Below, piece by piece: positions 23,601 through 43,985 of a stretch of DNA of 64,000 nt. Numbering within the stretch: the first letter of the stretch is position 1; each line of letters starts with the position of its first letter. Under the pieces are notes generated by a model that saw nothing but the letters and a program-made list of their open reading frames with translations, did no database searches and was not told the DNA's origin. A program made the translations under genes and the position numbers. Source of the stretch: Opisthorchis felineus (taxonomy: Eukaryota; Platyhelminthes; Trematoda; Opisthorchiida; Opisthorchiidae); assembly GCA_004794785.1 (NCBI GenBank), contig SJOL01003902.1, positions 154,354-218,353 of the forward strand, in the 5' to 3' direction.

Positions 23601-25906
23601 GTGCATCGGTAAACCCACGTGTTTGAGATGGATACTGGAAGCAAAAAATATTTTCATTGTGGTTGGTCCTTTTGTGTCAGTTAGCATGCAGCTGTCCGGT
23701 ATTTACACCACCAATAGTATCTGGATTGCAAGCTAAATGTTTCCTGTGGTTTTTTTGTTGTTGACAAAACAAACAACGGCTTGGCACAACAAACAAATTG
23801 TGTCACGATGGGAAGCGGGAGCATTTTTGAACTGCACCCACACCAATAATTTGGTTATGTTCATGACCCCTGAATTTAACGCATCATCCGAAGACAAGAA
23901 GGTGTCTTGATTCCGAATTGAGATTTCAATCATTCATTCATTTCATTTCATCTCACGAAACTCCAGGGAGCCTGGAACCCGCACCCTTCGGCCATTGGTT
24001 AAACATCTAAACTTTGAGTCATCAGCGGGTGAACAGTTATGTGATTAGCTCTCACTTAGACAGAATCTAGCGCCTATCATCCTTCGATCGCACAGACCAC
24101 ATCACATGGTCACGTATTGACTGAATCCTCGGGTGAGGATATGTGGTCACGGGTTAAGCAATGGCTACCGGGTGGTTCTTTCAGAGTAGCTCTAACTTGA
24201 ACAACCGTATATATATATATATTCATACAGTATTCATACAGTATTCTGAGGAGCTTCGGACAGTTCCTCGCCATGTTTTTCACAAATGAACGAAATATAA
24301 GGTTGCGTGAATAGTCCCATAGTTTCAACAAGAACACAGTGATGACTATTCGTGTTTTCTCAAACTCATCATCAATTCAGTACATATCTAACGGCTAAAG
24401 TACACATATATTGACCTGGCGAGCAGATCCCCAAAACATTGATGTTCGCCCCTGTGTTCTTGTTGAAAATAAGTTATCCATAAATGTCCTCATGTGAGAG
24501 TCAGCTGTGATATACCTATCCAATTCAATTGTATTATATTTATCCACCACATCAGTAAAATTGCAGGCAATGCAAGATTGTGAATTTGACCAATGGGAAC
24601 AGGTTCTTCGTCTCACATACGATATCGGTAAGCAAGCGTGCCACCTGGAAAGTCCGCTTCGCTCTATCCTACTGAGCTTCTCATTTCGGCATTTTTATGG
24701 AAGCAAATAATTTCCCTATTCATACTTGATGACGTCCGATGAACTAGTATACTAGACAAACGGGAGTATTGTCATTAGTCTTTTGTGATCTTGATTGACA
24801 ACAATGTAGCGCCGATCTTGGAGCATCGCAGATGGTCATCGATAGCTATCGATCGGATTAATTGAAGCGGCCTTAGAGCGCTTTGTACGTTGTCAGCACA
24901 CGACTTAATCTGGTTTGCGTAATAAGAAAGAATTACCTGTGAGTGAAAATGAGTTCAATGTAAACGAAGCAATTTAAAACTGGGTGGTCCTAATAACAGA
25001 TGACTTGCGATGACTGGCTGACCCAAGTAGTCGAACAGCAGTAGGCCGCGTCCAATAGTCATGACGGGTGATGAGACTGGTGAGGCTTGAAAAACCACGT
25101 GATCAATGCATATTGCTACGGTGGTGACCAGTGCGGTCTCAATTATGCTTTAGTTGTAAATTTGTCAGGTCTGAACAAGGGAATTTGGTCACATTTGCGA
25201 CATATGATCGCCATGCCCGACAGCTCGAACGACGACACAGTCCAGTTTTTTTCCCGGTAGATTGACCCACATCTCAGGACATCTCTGTCAAGTAGGGCCA
25301 TGGACACTTGAAACCTGCTAGACTATTTTTGATTAGTTGTCGAATTTACACAAATCTGAATGTCAAATGAATTTCAATGTTCTCTCAGTGCACAATCTTC
25401 TGCAACGTTTCTCCTGACCTTTGTGAGAGCATCATAGAGGCGCAGTTATCTAGTAAAGATGGATGCATGCGATACCACGGGGCTGATAGTTTGTGTCAAG
25501 TTTGAAAGCTTAAAAGTTCGAAAACCAAAGAATCAATGGTATACAAATTCTGGGCTCATGATGTGTTTGTGACAACTGCAGTCTTTAACACCCACGCAAA
25601 CTGTATCGATCCGAATAAGATGTTAAAAATTCAAAATCTATTACTCCCTTCATGATTGTCACCCGCTAGTTGGCACATGTCACCAGTTTTGCTGTCATAA
25701 ATATTGTTTGCATGAATGATCCACTCATCAACTGTATCGGTATCTCCTTCAGATTTTTCGATTGTTTGGGGAAAGCCAACAGTGACCTGGCGGATGCAGT
25801 TGGGATGATGTACTTTGATGTTGCTCGTATTCATTGCTTCGAAGAAGAGGGTGGTGATACCACAGTCATGGAGCCCGATAGCTACTACGAGGCGAACCAG
25901 GACTGA
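8549..25906 (+). CDS. PLA2-A: group III secreted phospholipase A2 with micro-exon array (5' end not found)
   Basis: Predicted secreted, calcium-dependent enzyme releasing fatty acid from the sn-2 position of phospholipids. Exons: 8549-8611, 10981-11043, 13735-13797, 15394-15453, 16668-16751, 19041-19327, 20500-20660, 22750-22912, 25753-25906; together 1098 nt, 365 codons plus stop with no internal stop. Family evidence: calcium-loop motif YCGPG, the CCEAHD catalytic motif (His codon 22815-22817), the CDCD motif and the conserved Tyr in MMYF, at the spacing of bee-venom-type enzymes. A basic RRRR site precedes the mature domain, so the N-terminal part is probably a propeptide. The five micro-exons encode 110 residues rich in Glu, Gln, Ala, Val and Ser. 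No ATG or signal-peptide exon was found upstream of 8549, so the true start is missing. Splicing is inferred from borders and homology; the core four exons are very secure, the micro-exons slightly less so. Confidence 0.85.
9435..9610 (+). repeat. tRNA-derived SINE with eroded hammerhead (family ii)
   Basis: TTTCGTGAGATGCGTACTG, then CTGGTGATTC and GATGAAACAGCT follow the family tail. The ribozyme core is mutated (CTGGTGA). Confidence 0.6.
10600..10795 (+). repeat. tRNA-derived SINE without ribozyme (family iii)
   Basis: tRNA-like head CTGGCTCAGTATGAGCCG with B-box-like GGTTCGTGATTCGAGCCC, then GGGCAACCTGGCAGTATCTTA and a GAGTGGCATGGCATC tail. Matches the copies at 13235 and, inverted, at 22435. 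Confidence 0.7.
10981..11043 (+). CDS. PLA2-A micro-exon 2 (63 nt, phase 0-0)
   Basis: Acceptor TTTGCTATCAG ends at 10980 and donor GTGAGT starts at 11044. The 21 codons (VPGQGSAAVSNEDGNSL...) have no stop. Length and phase equal those of the exons at 8549 and 13735, which is the main reason to accept it. No known domain. Confidence 0.65.
11044..13734 (+). other. PLA2-A intron 2
   Basis: A 100-codon open frame at 11378-11680 and smaller ones show no known motif. A family (iii) SINE lies at 13235-13415. Otherwise unremarkable. Confidence 0.5.
13235..13415 (+). repeat. tRNA-derived SINE without ribozyme (family iii)
   Basis: Head ATCTCAGTGGTTAAGGTGTG and B-box-like region GGCCCGCGGTTCAAACG, then CTTGGGCAAACCGATAGTATC and CGGATGGCATCGCAG. 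Same order as the 10600 copy. Confidence 0.72.
13735..13797 (+). CDS. PLA2-A micro-exon 3 (63 nt, phase 0-0)
   Basis: Acceptor ATTGTATTTTAG ends at 13734 and donor GTGAGT starts at 13798. The 21 codons (GSVNVPTSTSQVTPVKP...) are rich in Val, Thr, Ser and Pro, with potential O-glycosylation. Third exon of exactly 63 nt in the series. Confidence 0.65.
13798..15393 (+). other. PLA2-A intron 3
   Basis: Carries an inverted pair of family (i) repeats (14795-15180, listed separately). Elsewhere nothing recognised. Confidence 0.5.
14795..15180. repeat. Inverted junction of two family (i) repeats
   Basis: About 14795-15055 is in minus orientation (GCGGCACAATGTTCGCCTCA, then CATATTTCAG). From about 15060 the sequence switches to plus orientation, with ATGAGCCCCAAGAAGAGCG and CAGCAACCTTGCGAGTAG. 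The plus ribozyme is dead (CCGAATGAG; GATAC). Confidence 0.7.
15394..15453 (+). CDS. PLA2-A micro-exon 4 (60 nt, phase 0-0)
   Basis: Acceptor CTCTTTGCCAG ends at 15393 and donor GTGAGT starts at 15454. The 20 codons start VEDTKVAGEKAEG; the V-E opening and the E-K pairs recall micro-exon 1, consistent with exon duplication. Acidic, soluble, no domain. Confidence 0.65.
15454..16667 (+). other. PLA2-A intron 4
   Basis: Two plus-strand family (ii) SINE pieces occupy 15655-15780 and 15815-15970. The rest has no recognised feature. Confidence 0.5.
15655..15970 (+). repeat. Two partial tRNA-derived SINE copies in series (family ii)
   Basis: First copy: GTCGAGCGGTTAAGTG, TCGTGAGATGCGCACTGCTG. Second copy: GATCGGAAGGTCGCGGATTC, GAGGATGAAACAGATG and the family's CAGCATAGATTCACC tail. 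Neither keeps a full ribozyme core. Confidence 0.65.
16668..16751 (+). CDS. PLA2-A micro-exon 5 (84 nt, phase 0-0)
   Basis: Acceptor CTGATTTCTTTGGGCAG ends at 16667 and donor GTAAGT starts at 16752. The 28 codons start NAAEQNEEQPGKVAG and are Glu-rich. Last and longest of the symmetric exons before the prodomain exon. It contains KVAGSE next to Glu residues, close to KVAGEK in micro-exon 4. Confidence 0.65.
16752..19040 (+). other. PLA2-A intron 5
   Basis: Open frames on both strands near 17720-18230 overlap each other without motifs. No repeat family recognised. Confidence 0.45.
19041..19327 (+). CDS. PLA2-A prodomain exon (phase 0 to 2)
   Basis: Acceptor TTGACCGCAG ends at 19040 and donor GTAGGT starts at 19328; 95 codons plus 2 nt. 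The block EWIEIDVV, then LRMFFDKKRRLRIC, aligns with DWMQVDLL and LRLYLDEQRLLRNC of PLA2-C and the matching exon of PLA2-B. It has an NGT sequon and probably folds as a small beta-rich domain removed on activation. Reading through the donor gives an immediate TAG. Confidence 0.85.
20500..20660 (+). CDS. PLA2-A linker, processing site and calcium-loop exon (phase 2 to 1)
   Basis: Acceptor CATGATCCAG ends at 20499 and donor GTAAGT starts at 20661; 161 nt. The exon ends ...RRRRNADWFIVPGTLYCGP. RRRR is a plausible furin-type cleavage site just before the mature start, and PGTLYCGPG (the G completed by the next exon) is the group III calcium-loop signature. Homologous exons lie at 33813 and, on the minus strand, at 54821. 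Confidence 0.9.
22435..22605 (-). repeat. tRNA-derived SINE without ribozyme (family iii), with poly-C end
   Basis: Reverse complement of the 10600 and 13235 copies: CATGCCACCCGAATGAAGCA, CTGCCAGGTTGCCCAAGCC, GTCGAACCACGAACCTTCCG, then CCACTTGAGCCATCTC and a run of C at about 22587-22602. Confidence 0.72.
22750..22912 (+). CDS. PLA2-A catalytic exon (163 nt, phase 1 to 2)
   Basis: Acceptor CTTCACACAG ends at 22749 and donor GTAAGT starts at 22913. It encodes HKTDKCCEAHDKCP with the catalytic His-Asp pair, and later CDCD with the second catalytic Asp. Same length and phases as the exons at 38170 and 51532. The best single piece of evidence for the family. Confidence 0.95.
22955..23370 (-). 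repeat. Family (i) tandem dimer with two hammerhead motifs
   Basis: CTCATCAG at 23047-23054 and CTCATCAA at 23344-23351 mark two minus-strand cores 297 bp apart. The first has CTGATGAG and GAAAC. The second keeps stem II GCCC/GGGC, GAAAC and GGTC but has TTGATGAG at the essential C3 position. Confidence 0.75.
23930..24150 (-). repeat. tRNA-derived SINE (family ii), 5' part
   Basis: Reverse-strand family head: ATCTCACGAAACTCC, GAACCCGCACCCTTCGGCC, then TAGCTCTCACTTAGACAGA and ATCACATGGTCACG. The ribozyme portion is missing. Confidence 0.6.
25753..25906 (+). CDS. PLA2-A C-terminal exon and stop
   Basis: Acceptor TATCTCCTTCAG ends at 25752; TGA at 25904-25906. It encodes FFDCLGKANSDL..., then MMYF with the conserved active-site Tyr, then an acidic tail (EEEGGD). 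The tail is shorter than in B and C: 51 against 63 codons including stop. Confidence 0.9.
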
Positions 25907-25949
25907 TAGCTTTTCAGATGAAACTCTGAATTGTGATTGTTGGCTTTGA

Positions 25950-25955
25950 AATAAA
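25950..25955 (+). promoter_or_regulatory. Polyadenylation signal AATAAA of PLA2-A
   Basis: Canonical AATAAA 44 nt after the PLA2-A stop codon, giving a short 3' UTR. No equally clear hexamer was seen after PLA2-B or PLA2-C. Confidence 0.7.
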
Positions 25956-26194
25956 ATGCAGTTTCTTCAAAGTCCTCAGTTATTTTTTAATCAATCACTG
26001 ACAGGAATTTACACCAGGATGGTATGTACTAGTTAGTCCAAGGTCGCGACGCAGAATCATCTGGTTTCTAGGATAGGACACCATATTATCTCACTTCTTC
26101 AACCGCGTTTCAGTCAGATCTTTATGTTCATTCACCAATTTTCTCGTGACATAAATTGAGAAAACCAATTTTCCGACGTGAAACTTCGGATGCC

Positions 26195-26345
26195 TCCAAC
26201 GTGCGTTGGTGGAGTAGAGGTAAAACGCTCGCCTCACATGTCAGATGTCCGGAGTTCATACTCCGGCACGGCTATTGGATATGCACTGCTGATGAGCTCT
26301 AATAAGAGCGAAACTAGAGTCCAGTGCTTCCCCTCTTTGATGTGG
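26195..26345 (+). repeat. tRNA-headed SINE carrying an intact hammerhead ribozyme (family ii)
   Basis: A-box-like GTTGGTGGAGTAGAGGTA and B-box-like CCGGAGTTCATACTCCGG form a tRNA-like RNA polymerase III head. It is followed at once by a type I hammerhead (26283-26327). This layout matches the schistosome Sm-alpha type of SINE-like element. Head and ribozyme are both well preserved, so this copy is young relative to others here. Confidence 0.82.
26283..26327 (+). ncRNA. Type I hammerhead ribozyme, intact core
   Basis: Stem I GCACTG (26283-26288) pairs perfectly with CAGTGC (26322-26327). Core CTGATGA at 26289-26295. Stem II GCTCT/AGAGC with loop AATA. GAAA at 26310-26313. Minimal stem III AC..GT. 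Predicted cleavage after the C of GTC at 26321. Every conserved core base is present. Confidence 0.85.
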
Positions 26346-26554
26346 ACTCACCAGAATAATTACTCCAGAACAGGAGGACGACCGTTCAAACGAGAATGGT
26401 GTGAATATGAACAAAATACGTATCCCGCAAAACCCCAAAACAAAAACCAATTTTAACCTACCGCTGACCATGTCATTGCGGTCATGATGGGAGATTATGT
26501 CCGGTTTCTCGCAAAATACTTACGCAAAAAACTTACCTGTCCACCTATATAGTT

Positions 26555-26770
26555 TTTGCGGGAGACTGAGCTTACTCCACCTGAATGTGTGTTAACTGAA
26601 TGTGCTGCGCAAAAGCTGCTTCGCGTTTCAGTTGGTACACTATCGAAGTATATTTTCCGAAGAAACACTGCTGCTACGGTTGCTGAAAACTCTTCGACAG
26701 CCCACAGCGGATTTCTAATTCTTCGGAGCTCATCAGGTAGTCACGGACCAGTTTCTGTTGAATTCGTCAA
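26555..26770 (-). repeat. Family (i) repeat, eroded hammerhead
   Basis: TGAATGTGCTGCGCAAAAGC and CGTTTCAGTTGGTAC belong to the unit body. The minus-strand core at about 26700-26740 has CTGATGAG but GAAAT in place of GAAAC and no GTC. Confidence 0.7.
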
Positions 26771-28594
26771 TCAGCTGTCGTATTATCGCTTAGATGCGTG
26801 CGGCAAAGCGGTGTTGGTGTGGAATTCCGCCTAACACGCAGGTCCCTGACTGATCACCTCATAAAATTTCCCTCCACATGATAAAATGCAATTTATCCAG
26901 CCCGGTCCAAAAGACGCCACGGAGTACTGCCCAACAACCTTAAGTCTATCAAAGATGAGCAGTGAAGAGCTACGGTTAGGAAGCCACAGCAGTTTTCACT
27001 TCTATATCTTTAAGATACATGCGTAGATCATTTGCGCCTGTAATCAATGACCAGGAGGTGAGAAGACCTGTGCACTCCTCAGTGCAAGATTCAAGTGGCC
27101 TTTAGGTTTGCTGTTAAACTACGCACCCGGATCGACCACTCAAAAGTCCTGTTCAGGCCTTTCCATGCATTCAGAGAGCTTCCCCGAACGTGCAGACGGA
27201 CGACTGAACATTTACTAAGATAATAGCCGCAGCAGTTTAACGGCGTTACACTGTCTGGCTGTATACTGGTCTGTGCAGTTTGAACGTCTGTAAGTGCACC
27301 CTTGAATCTCATTGTCGAACGTAGCAAGAACTCAAATGCCGCTCAAACTGAAACAAGCAAAAGCCGTCCCATAAGAGTTTTCTGAAGATTGTTCCCGCTT
27401 GAAATGAGGTAATAATTCACATTCAAACCGTTTACATGATATGTAGGACTCAATTATACTGCAAGAAAGAAGTATCAGTTCGCCGAAAATTTAGGCTGGT
27501 TTCGCCTACTCGGACCCGAGGCTCTCGACGCAAGGCCCGACACAACAATAATGAAAAAGGCATTACCTTTGATCACAGATTTTATGAGAACGGATCACTA
27601 CACCGTATTTTGAACGCCATCGTGCTGGGAACATAAATTCGAGGCGAACCAAAACCGTACTCACAAGTGATAAGCCAGGCAATGTTTAAGAACAGCAGAA
27701 CGAATTCAAGTGCATGTAAACAACCCACAGTGTCTGATCGCGAAAAAAATGTGTTTAAACCTTCACTAGAATGCCACGTTTAATTCCGATCGTAGGAGAA
27801 TGACGGCTTTCTTATGCTATGTGATCAAAATTAAATTGTCAACTAAATCTCCCTTTACGTCTTGGCCACCTGATGAGTCGAAGCGTAACGAAACGAGATT
27901 TTGAGCAGTCTACCCATACTACTCATGGCAGGCAAAAGAAAACCTAGTGAATCTCTTCTCAACGGGGCTGGTCTGCGTGCTGCACTCCATGCGGAAGAAT
28001 ATTAGAATGCTGTTGCCTTCAAGAGACTCGATCGAGTCTCCAGTCCCAACAACTTTATCACACCTATGAGGTCGAAATCCTATGTATTCATTAAAACAAT
28101 ACCTCAAGACCCCTGTGTTGCCATCCAACACCTTAGCATTTGAGCTATTACGATCAGTATTAATCTGAGTCTGTCTCACACTTCCCGCTCCCTCAAACCT
28201 GGAGTTTCCCTTCGAACGATTTACTATGCGCTCCGTATTATCGTGAAACAATAAGTTGAAAAAAATCGAGTCAGTCGACTTGAGGAACAAAAAAGACGGT
28301 AGACCAAAAGCGTGAACTGTTTATGCACGCTTGTTTTTTGAGGATAATCTCTGATCACCGGAGCATAACCGATTCATTTCACTGAATGTGTCCTTGGATG
28401 AAACGAAGTCAGGCATTTCTCATACGGGTTTAAGATTAACCAGACACGTGAGGGCAAAGTAGAAACAACTCCGAGAATTTGCTGTGATTCACTTGTCATT
28501 CTGTCTCTCACTATCGACTGTTCGTGCGTCATTAAAGGTCTACATCCAGTAAGTGAATTCGTTGGTAGCGTGAACTTTGTTCTTCCTGTGAGCT

Positions 28595-28915
28595 CTTTAC
28601 TTCACGTGATAAGTGAAGCTTTCGTCGTCATTTGAGGGGCCAGCCAGCATATGTGATCACGTGATTTGGATCCCGTGACTGGAGCATAAGTGACACTCTA
28701 TCCTGCGAGTTAACCACATTACTGATCAGCAGCTCGTGGCCCAACAGTTAATTGCTCAAACTACAAGCCCGGAGATCGTGGGGTCGAGACTCCTTGTGTT
28801 TCGTGAGATAAGCGCTGCTGATGATTGCCAATAAGGATGGAACAGCTATAAGTGCTTCTCGGCTTCACTTATGGGACGAAGTCTCCATTACTAGGTGAAC
28901 TGTGAGTGAATTCAC
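28595..28915 (+). repeat. tRNA-derived SINE with eroded hammerhead (family ii)
   Basis: Contains GATCACGTGATTTGGATCC, TTTCGTGAGATAAGCGCTGC, CTGATGATTGCCAATAAGG and GAACAGCTATAAGTGCTTC. CTGATGA is intact but GAAA is GGAA. Confidence 0.7.
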
Positions 28916-29239
28916 GTATGTATGATTGCTGAATGTATCATTGGTTTTTAGATTAAACACATTAACAAACTAGCCTGGCGTTTTCATTTGTGTAACCTCT
29001 GGGCTCCACTACTCATCACGGGGCCTATATCCCCACTTTACTCTCATGGTTGAGTGCATTGACATGCACCGATTGTTCCTGTATTCTCGTCACATTGTTC
29101 GTTCATGCACTCTATCGATCACCCCAAATTGATCCTTTTTCAGCCGTCTGATAGCATTTGTTCTGGGATTTGATTGTTACTCGAAGTCATATGCAAACCG
29201 GTGGATCTGGTGACAACCCAAAATCATATACATGTGTGT

Positions 29240-29480
29240 GATTTTAGTAGAGCTGAAGTGTACCATCATAAACCAGTGATTAAACTAGATTCAGTTGAGT
29301 TTCCTGTGAAAATCAAATTTGCGCGCACAAAATTTGCCCAATCTGGGTTCAAGTAGAGCATAAGGATGGCGGAAACTGAGAGACTGCTCCTATTTGATGA
29401 GCCAAATTAAAAAAGCGAAACCAGTTGTTGGTTGCCGAAGGATTTTCCACGACCTTATGGGCAGTGCGTTAGGTTTAGAC
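29240..29480 (+). repeat. Family (i) repeat, eroded hammerhead
   Basis: Unit body AAATTTGCCCAATCTGGGTT, then GGCGGAAACTGAGAG. The core is TTGATGAG at 29394-29401, with CGAAACCAGTTG, and both stems are weakened. Confidence 0.7.
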
Positions 29481-31095
29481 AAAGTTAAACTGCATTCTTG
29501 AGAATAGCTGAGCTAAATCAAGTCTCCCTTCTTTGAGCAGTTGATAAGCATTCTATTTGTTCTTGGAAAGGAGGCAATCAAATCGGGAGAGTAAACTCAA
29601 CCACCGATCAGGAAAGTTTTACTCTAGCGAACGAGGTGTGCCTTCGTTATTTGAGTGATTTATTTGAGTCTGCGCCTTGGGGGGGGGTGAGACTTCTGTT
29701 TGTATGAATAAAGGCTGCACGCGAGTTGCGATATTGCCATTGTGCCCACACCTGAACAAGAGGACGATTATGGTACTCAAATAAAGTCCTTGACTGGAAA
29801 ACTTAACCGCAAGGCGGCGGTGTTTGACGAAAGATATCAGCCCATTACTTTTTAGAGAGTTTAGAGATTGCCTGTGCGAATAACCGAACTATGTTGTGCC
29901 ATGTGGAAAACGCAAAGCAAGGATGTAGTTGAGTTCAACCTATACTGCTGCATAATAGGCATCCACCGCAATTAAGGAACAAGCATGGTGAACGAAGGTG
30001 GAAGATTCCTTTTGATCCTAAGAAGAAACTATCAAATTTGGCGCAAATCAAATCAAGTTATGGACAATGTTTGTTATGGTTATTCAGTTTTCACCCTGTA
30101 CAAAACCATACACTTTCTCTTAGAATCTTACTCATATAAGCCTGACAAGCACACAACCTCCTTTTGTGTCTTACTTGGAACTGCAAGTAGTTAGGACAGA
30201 GTGTGGGAAAGTCCTCCACTGCGTGAGCTAAATGCACAATGGAGAGGGCCTCAAAATGTGCTTGAAATCCGTGAACCTACGTGATATTTTTCATCCGGCA
30301 CAGCTTAGTAAATCTGCAGCCATTGGACAAATTCATGAAGGCTTGTGTGAATAACTATACCCTGACCTTGACAATTCGTATTAATGGCCTGAATACATCA
30401 CTTTTCTGTGAATTTTATTCAAATTAAACAGCAGAGGAAACAAACGTCCTTTGTCCAGCAGTTTACCTGATAACTTAGTCGTGTGAGTACATTTCAAACG
30501 CATGCGTCATCTATACTACTATCCCACAGCGGAAGTCTTTCACAAATACCCAAACAAGCCTTCGAATACTACTTGACTTGATGTAAGTAGTTCAAGCAAT
30601 TTAGAAAAATGCCGAAAAATATGTTGAGCAGATCTGACAAAAAGAAGGGTTGGTGATCTTTGGGATTGTGGACTGTTTTGGCCATGTGTTGAATCTTTTT
30701 CTGATGGTTCTTTTCATCCGAGGTGAAGATTATAGGGATGGCGATGCAGCTGTGTTCTCCATCCCCCATGTCGCCTCATGGGATACGTTCCAGACTTCCG
30801 CACATGAGCGTATGTGCACCGAACAGGTGCAACCCAAGATTTTGAAGCATAAAATCTTACGACTTTATACTCACAATTCGTACTCATGCTTACGACTCAT
30901 TTGTTTCACCTGTGGGCTTTTACAAACAAAAACGGTGAACACACAGACAATAAGTAAGTTCATCTGATAGATGAACTTGACGTTCACACGAGCGACGTTA
31001 ATTTATTCGAACATGTGTAACGCAAATGTGTACTCTGGGCAGTTGGGCCATATAAGAAGCACAAAGCAAACATCCGATCCTAAGCTGTTGCTCAG

Positions 31096-43134
<12,039 letters not shown>

Positions 43135-43634
43135 TGAGTATGCATAAATCCTGATTGAAAGAATTCATCTCGTTCGGTTTTTTGTACTTGGCGAAGCGGA
43201 ACTAAATTTTTGAGTGTTTAGCCAACTGGTCCCCTTCCTCCGAGGGCTTTTCGAACTTCTCTGTGGTGCTGACACGCAACAGGCGTCAGCATCCACTGAA
43301 GCTTTAATCGGTCTATAGACAATTCGTCTCCTAAGCCGGGGGATCGACAGAGTATGTGGATTTGTTGAAGCCTTCGACTATATTCAAGCAGCAATTCCTG
43401 TCGTGTACATTCGGTATGCTCGAACCCAATGTGATAAAGAACATCAGTGTCTCCTTCTTGGTTCTCACGGTATCTTTGCAAACTCTAATTCGAATACAGA
43501 GTCTTAGACCCTATCGAATGGCATTGATGACCGACTTCCCGTTCGTCAGTTCAACAGGTTCCAAATTTTCCCACCCCACACACGGTCAAAGCAATGACAG
43601 ATTTGCCTCTCCCTCTATGCACAACTGACAAACA

Positions 43635-43985
43635 TCCTCCTCCTCCACATCATCATCATCGTCATCTTTTTCTGCTACTTCTTCAGCCTTTGAAACTGCA
43701 TATTTGACGTACAATGATTAGAGCTGCCACAATTTTCTTCAGCGATGATCTGGGGAGTAGGGTTAGATAGCTAAGCATTGGAGGCTGCAGCTGATATAAT
43801 TGATATGTAAATACAAGCTTGCCAATGGACTTTTTATTGGGAAGATCGAGAGGGGAGCTATGCAGTGCAGGGAACAGCTTGGATACATGAGCGCCAGTGA
43901 CACTGTCTCCAAGCGTTGATGTGTCCTGTCTCGGGGTCCCCAGCCAGGAAACAACCGCTGAACACGTGAAATTAATGTGGTTCAC
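43635..43985 (-). mobile_element. RTE-like LINE 3' end fragment
   Basis: The minus strand reads PGWGPRDRTHQRLETVSLAL, the distal LINE tail also seen at 49775. The 3' end approaches a broken ATC-rich run at 43651-43668. Confidence 0.65.

Larger units (their letters stand above)
22913..25752 (+). other. PLA2-A intron 8
   Basis: Contains a family (i) tandem dimer (22955-23370) and a family (ii) SINE (23930-24150), both on the minus strand, plus a TA run near 24210-24222. A 61-nt segment at 24567-24627 has exon-like borders but does not fit the gene's phase. Confidence 0.5.
25960..31095. other. Intergenic region between PLA2-A and PLA2-B
   Basis: Holds SINEs at 26195 and 28595 and family (i) repeats at 26555 and 29240, all listed. 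Open frames at 27436-27636 and 27919-28290 (minus) have no recognisable motif. The PLA2-B promoter must lie at the right end, but no TATA-like or other motif stands out. Confidence 0.45.

Noticed and set aside
24567..24627. Exon-like 61-nt segment between the catalytic and C-terminal exons of PLA2-A
   Set aside because: Inclusion would break the phase-2 junction, and PLA2-B and PLA2-C have nothing comparable.
30530..30582. Segment with CCCACAG acceptor and GTAAGT donor upstream of PLA2-B
   Set aside because: 53 nt, wrong phase, and it precedes the start codon exon; at most a 5' UTR exon.
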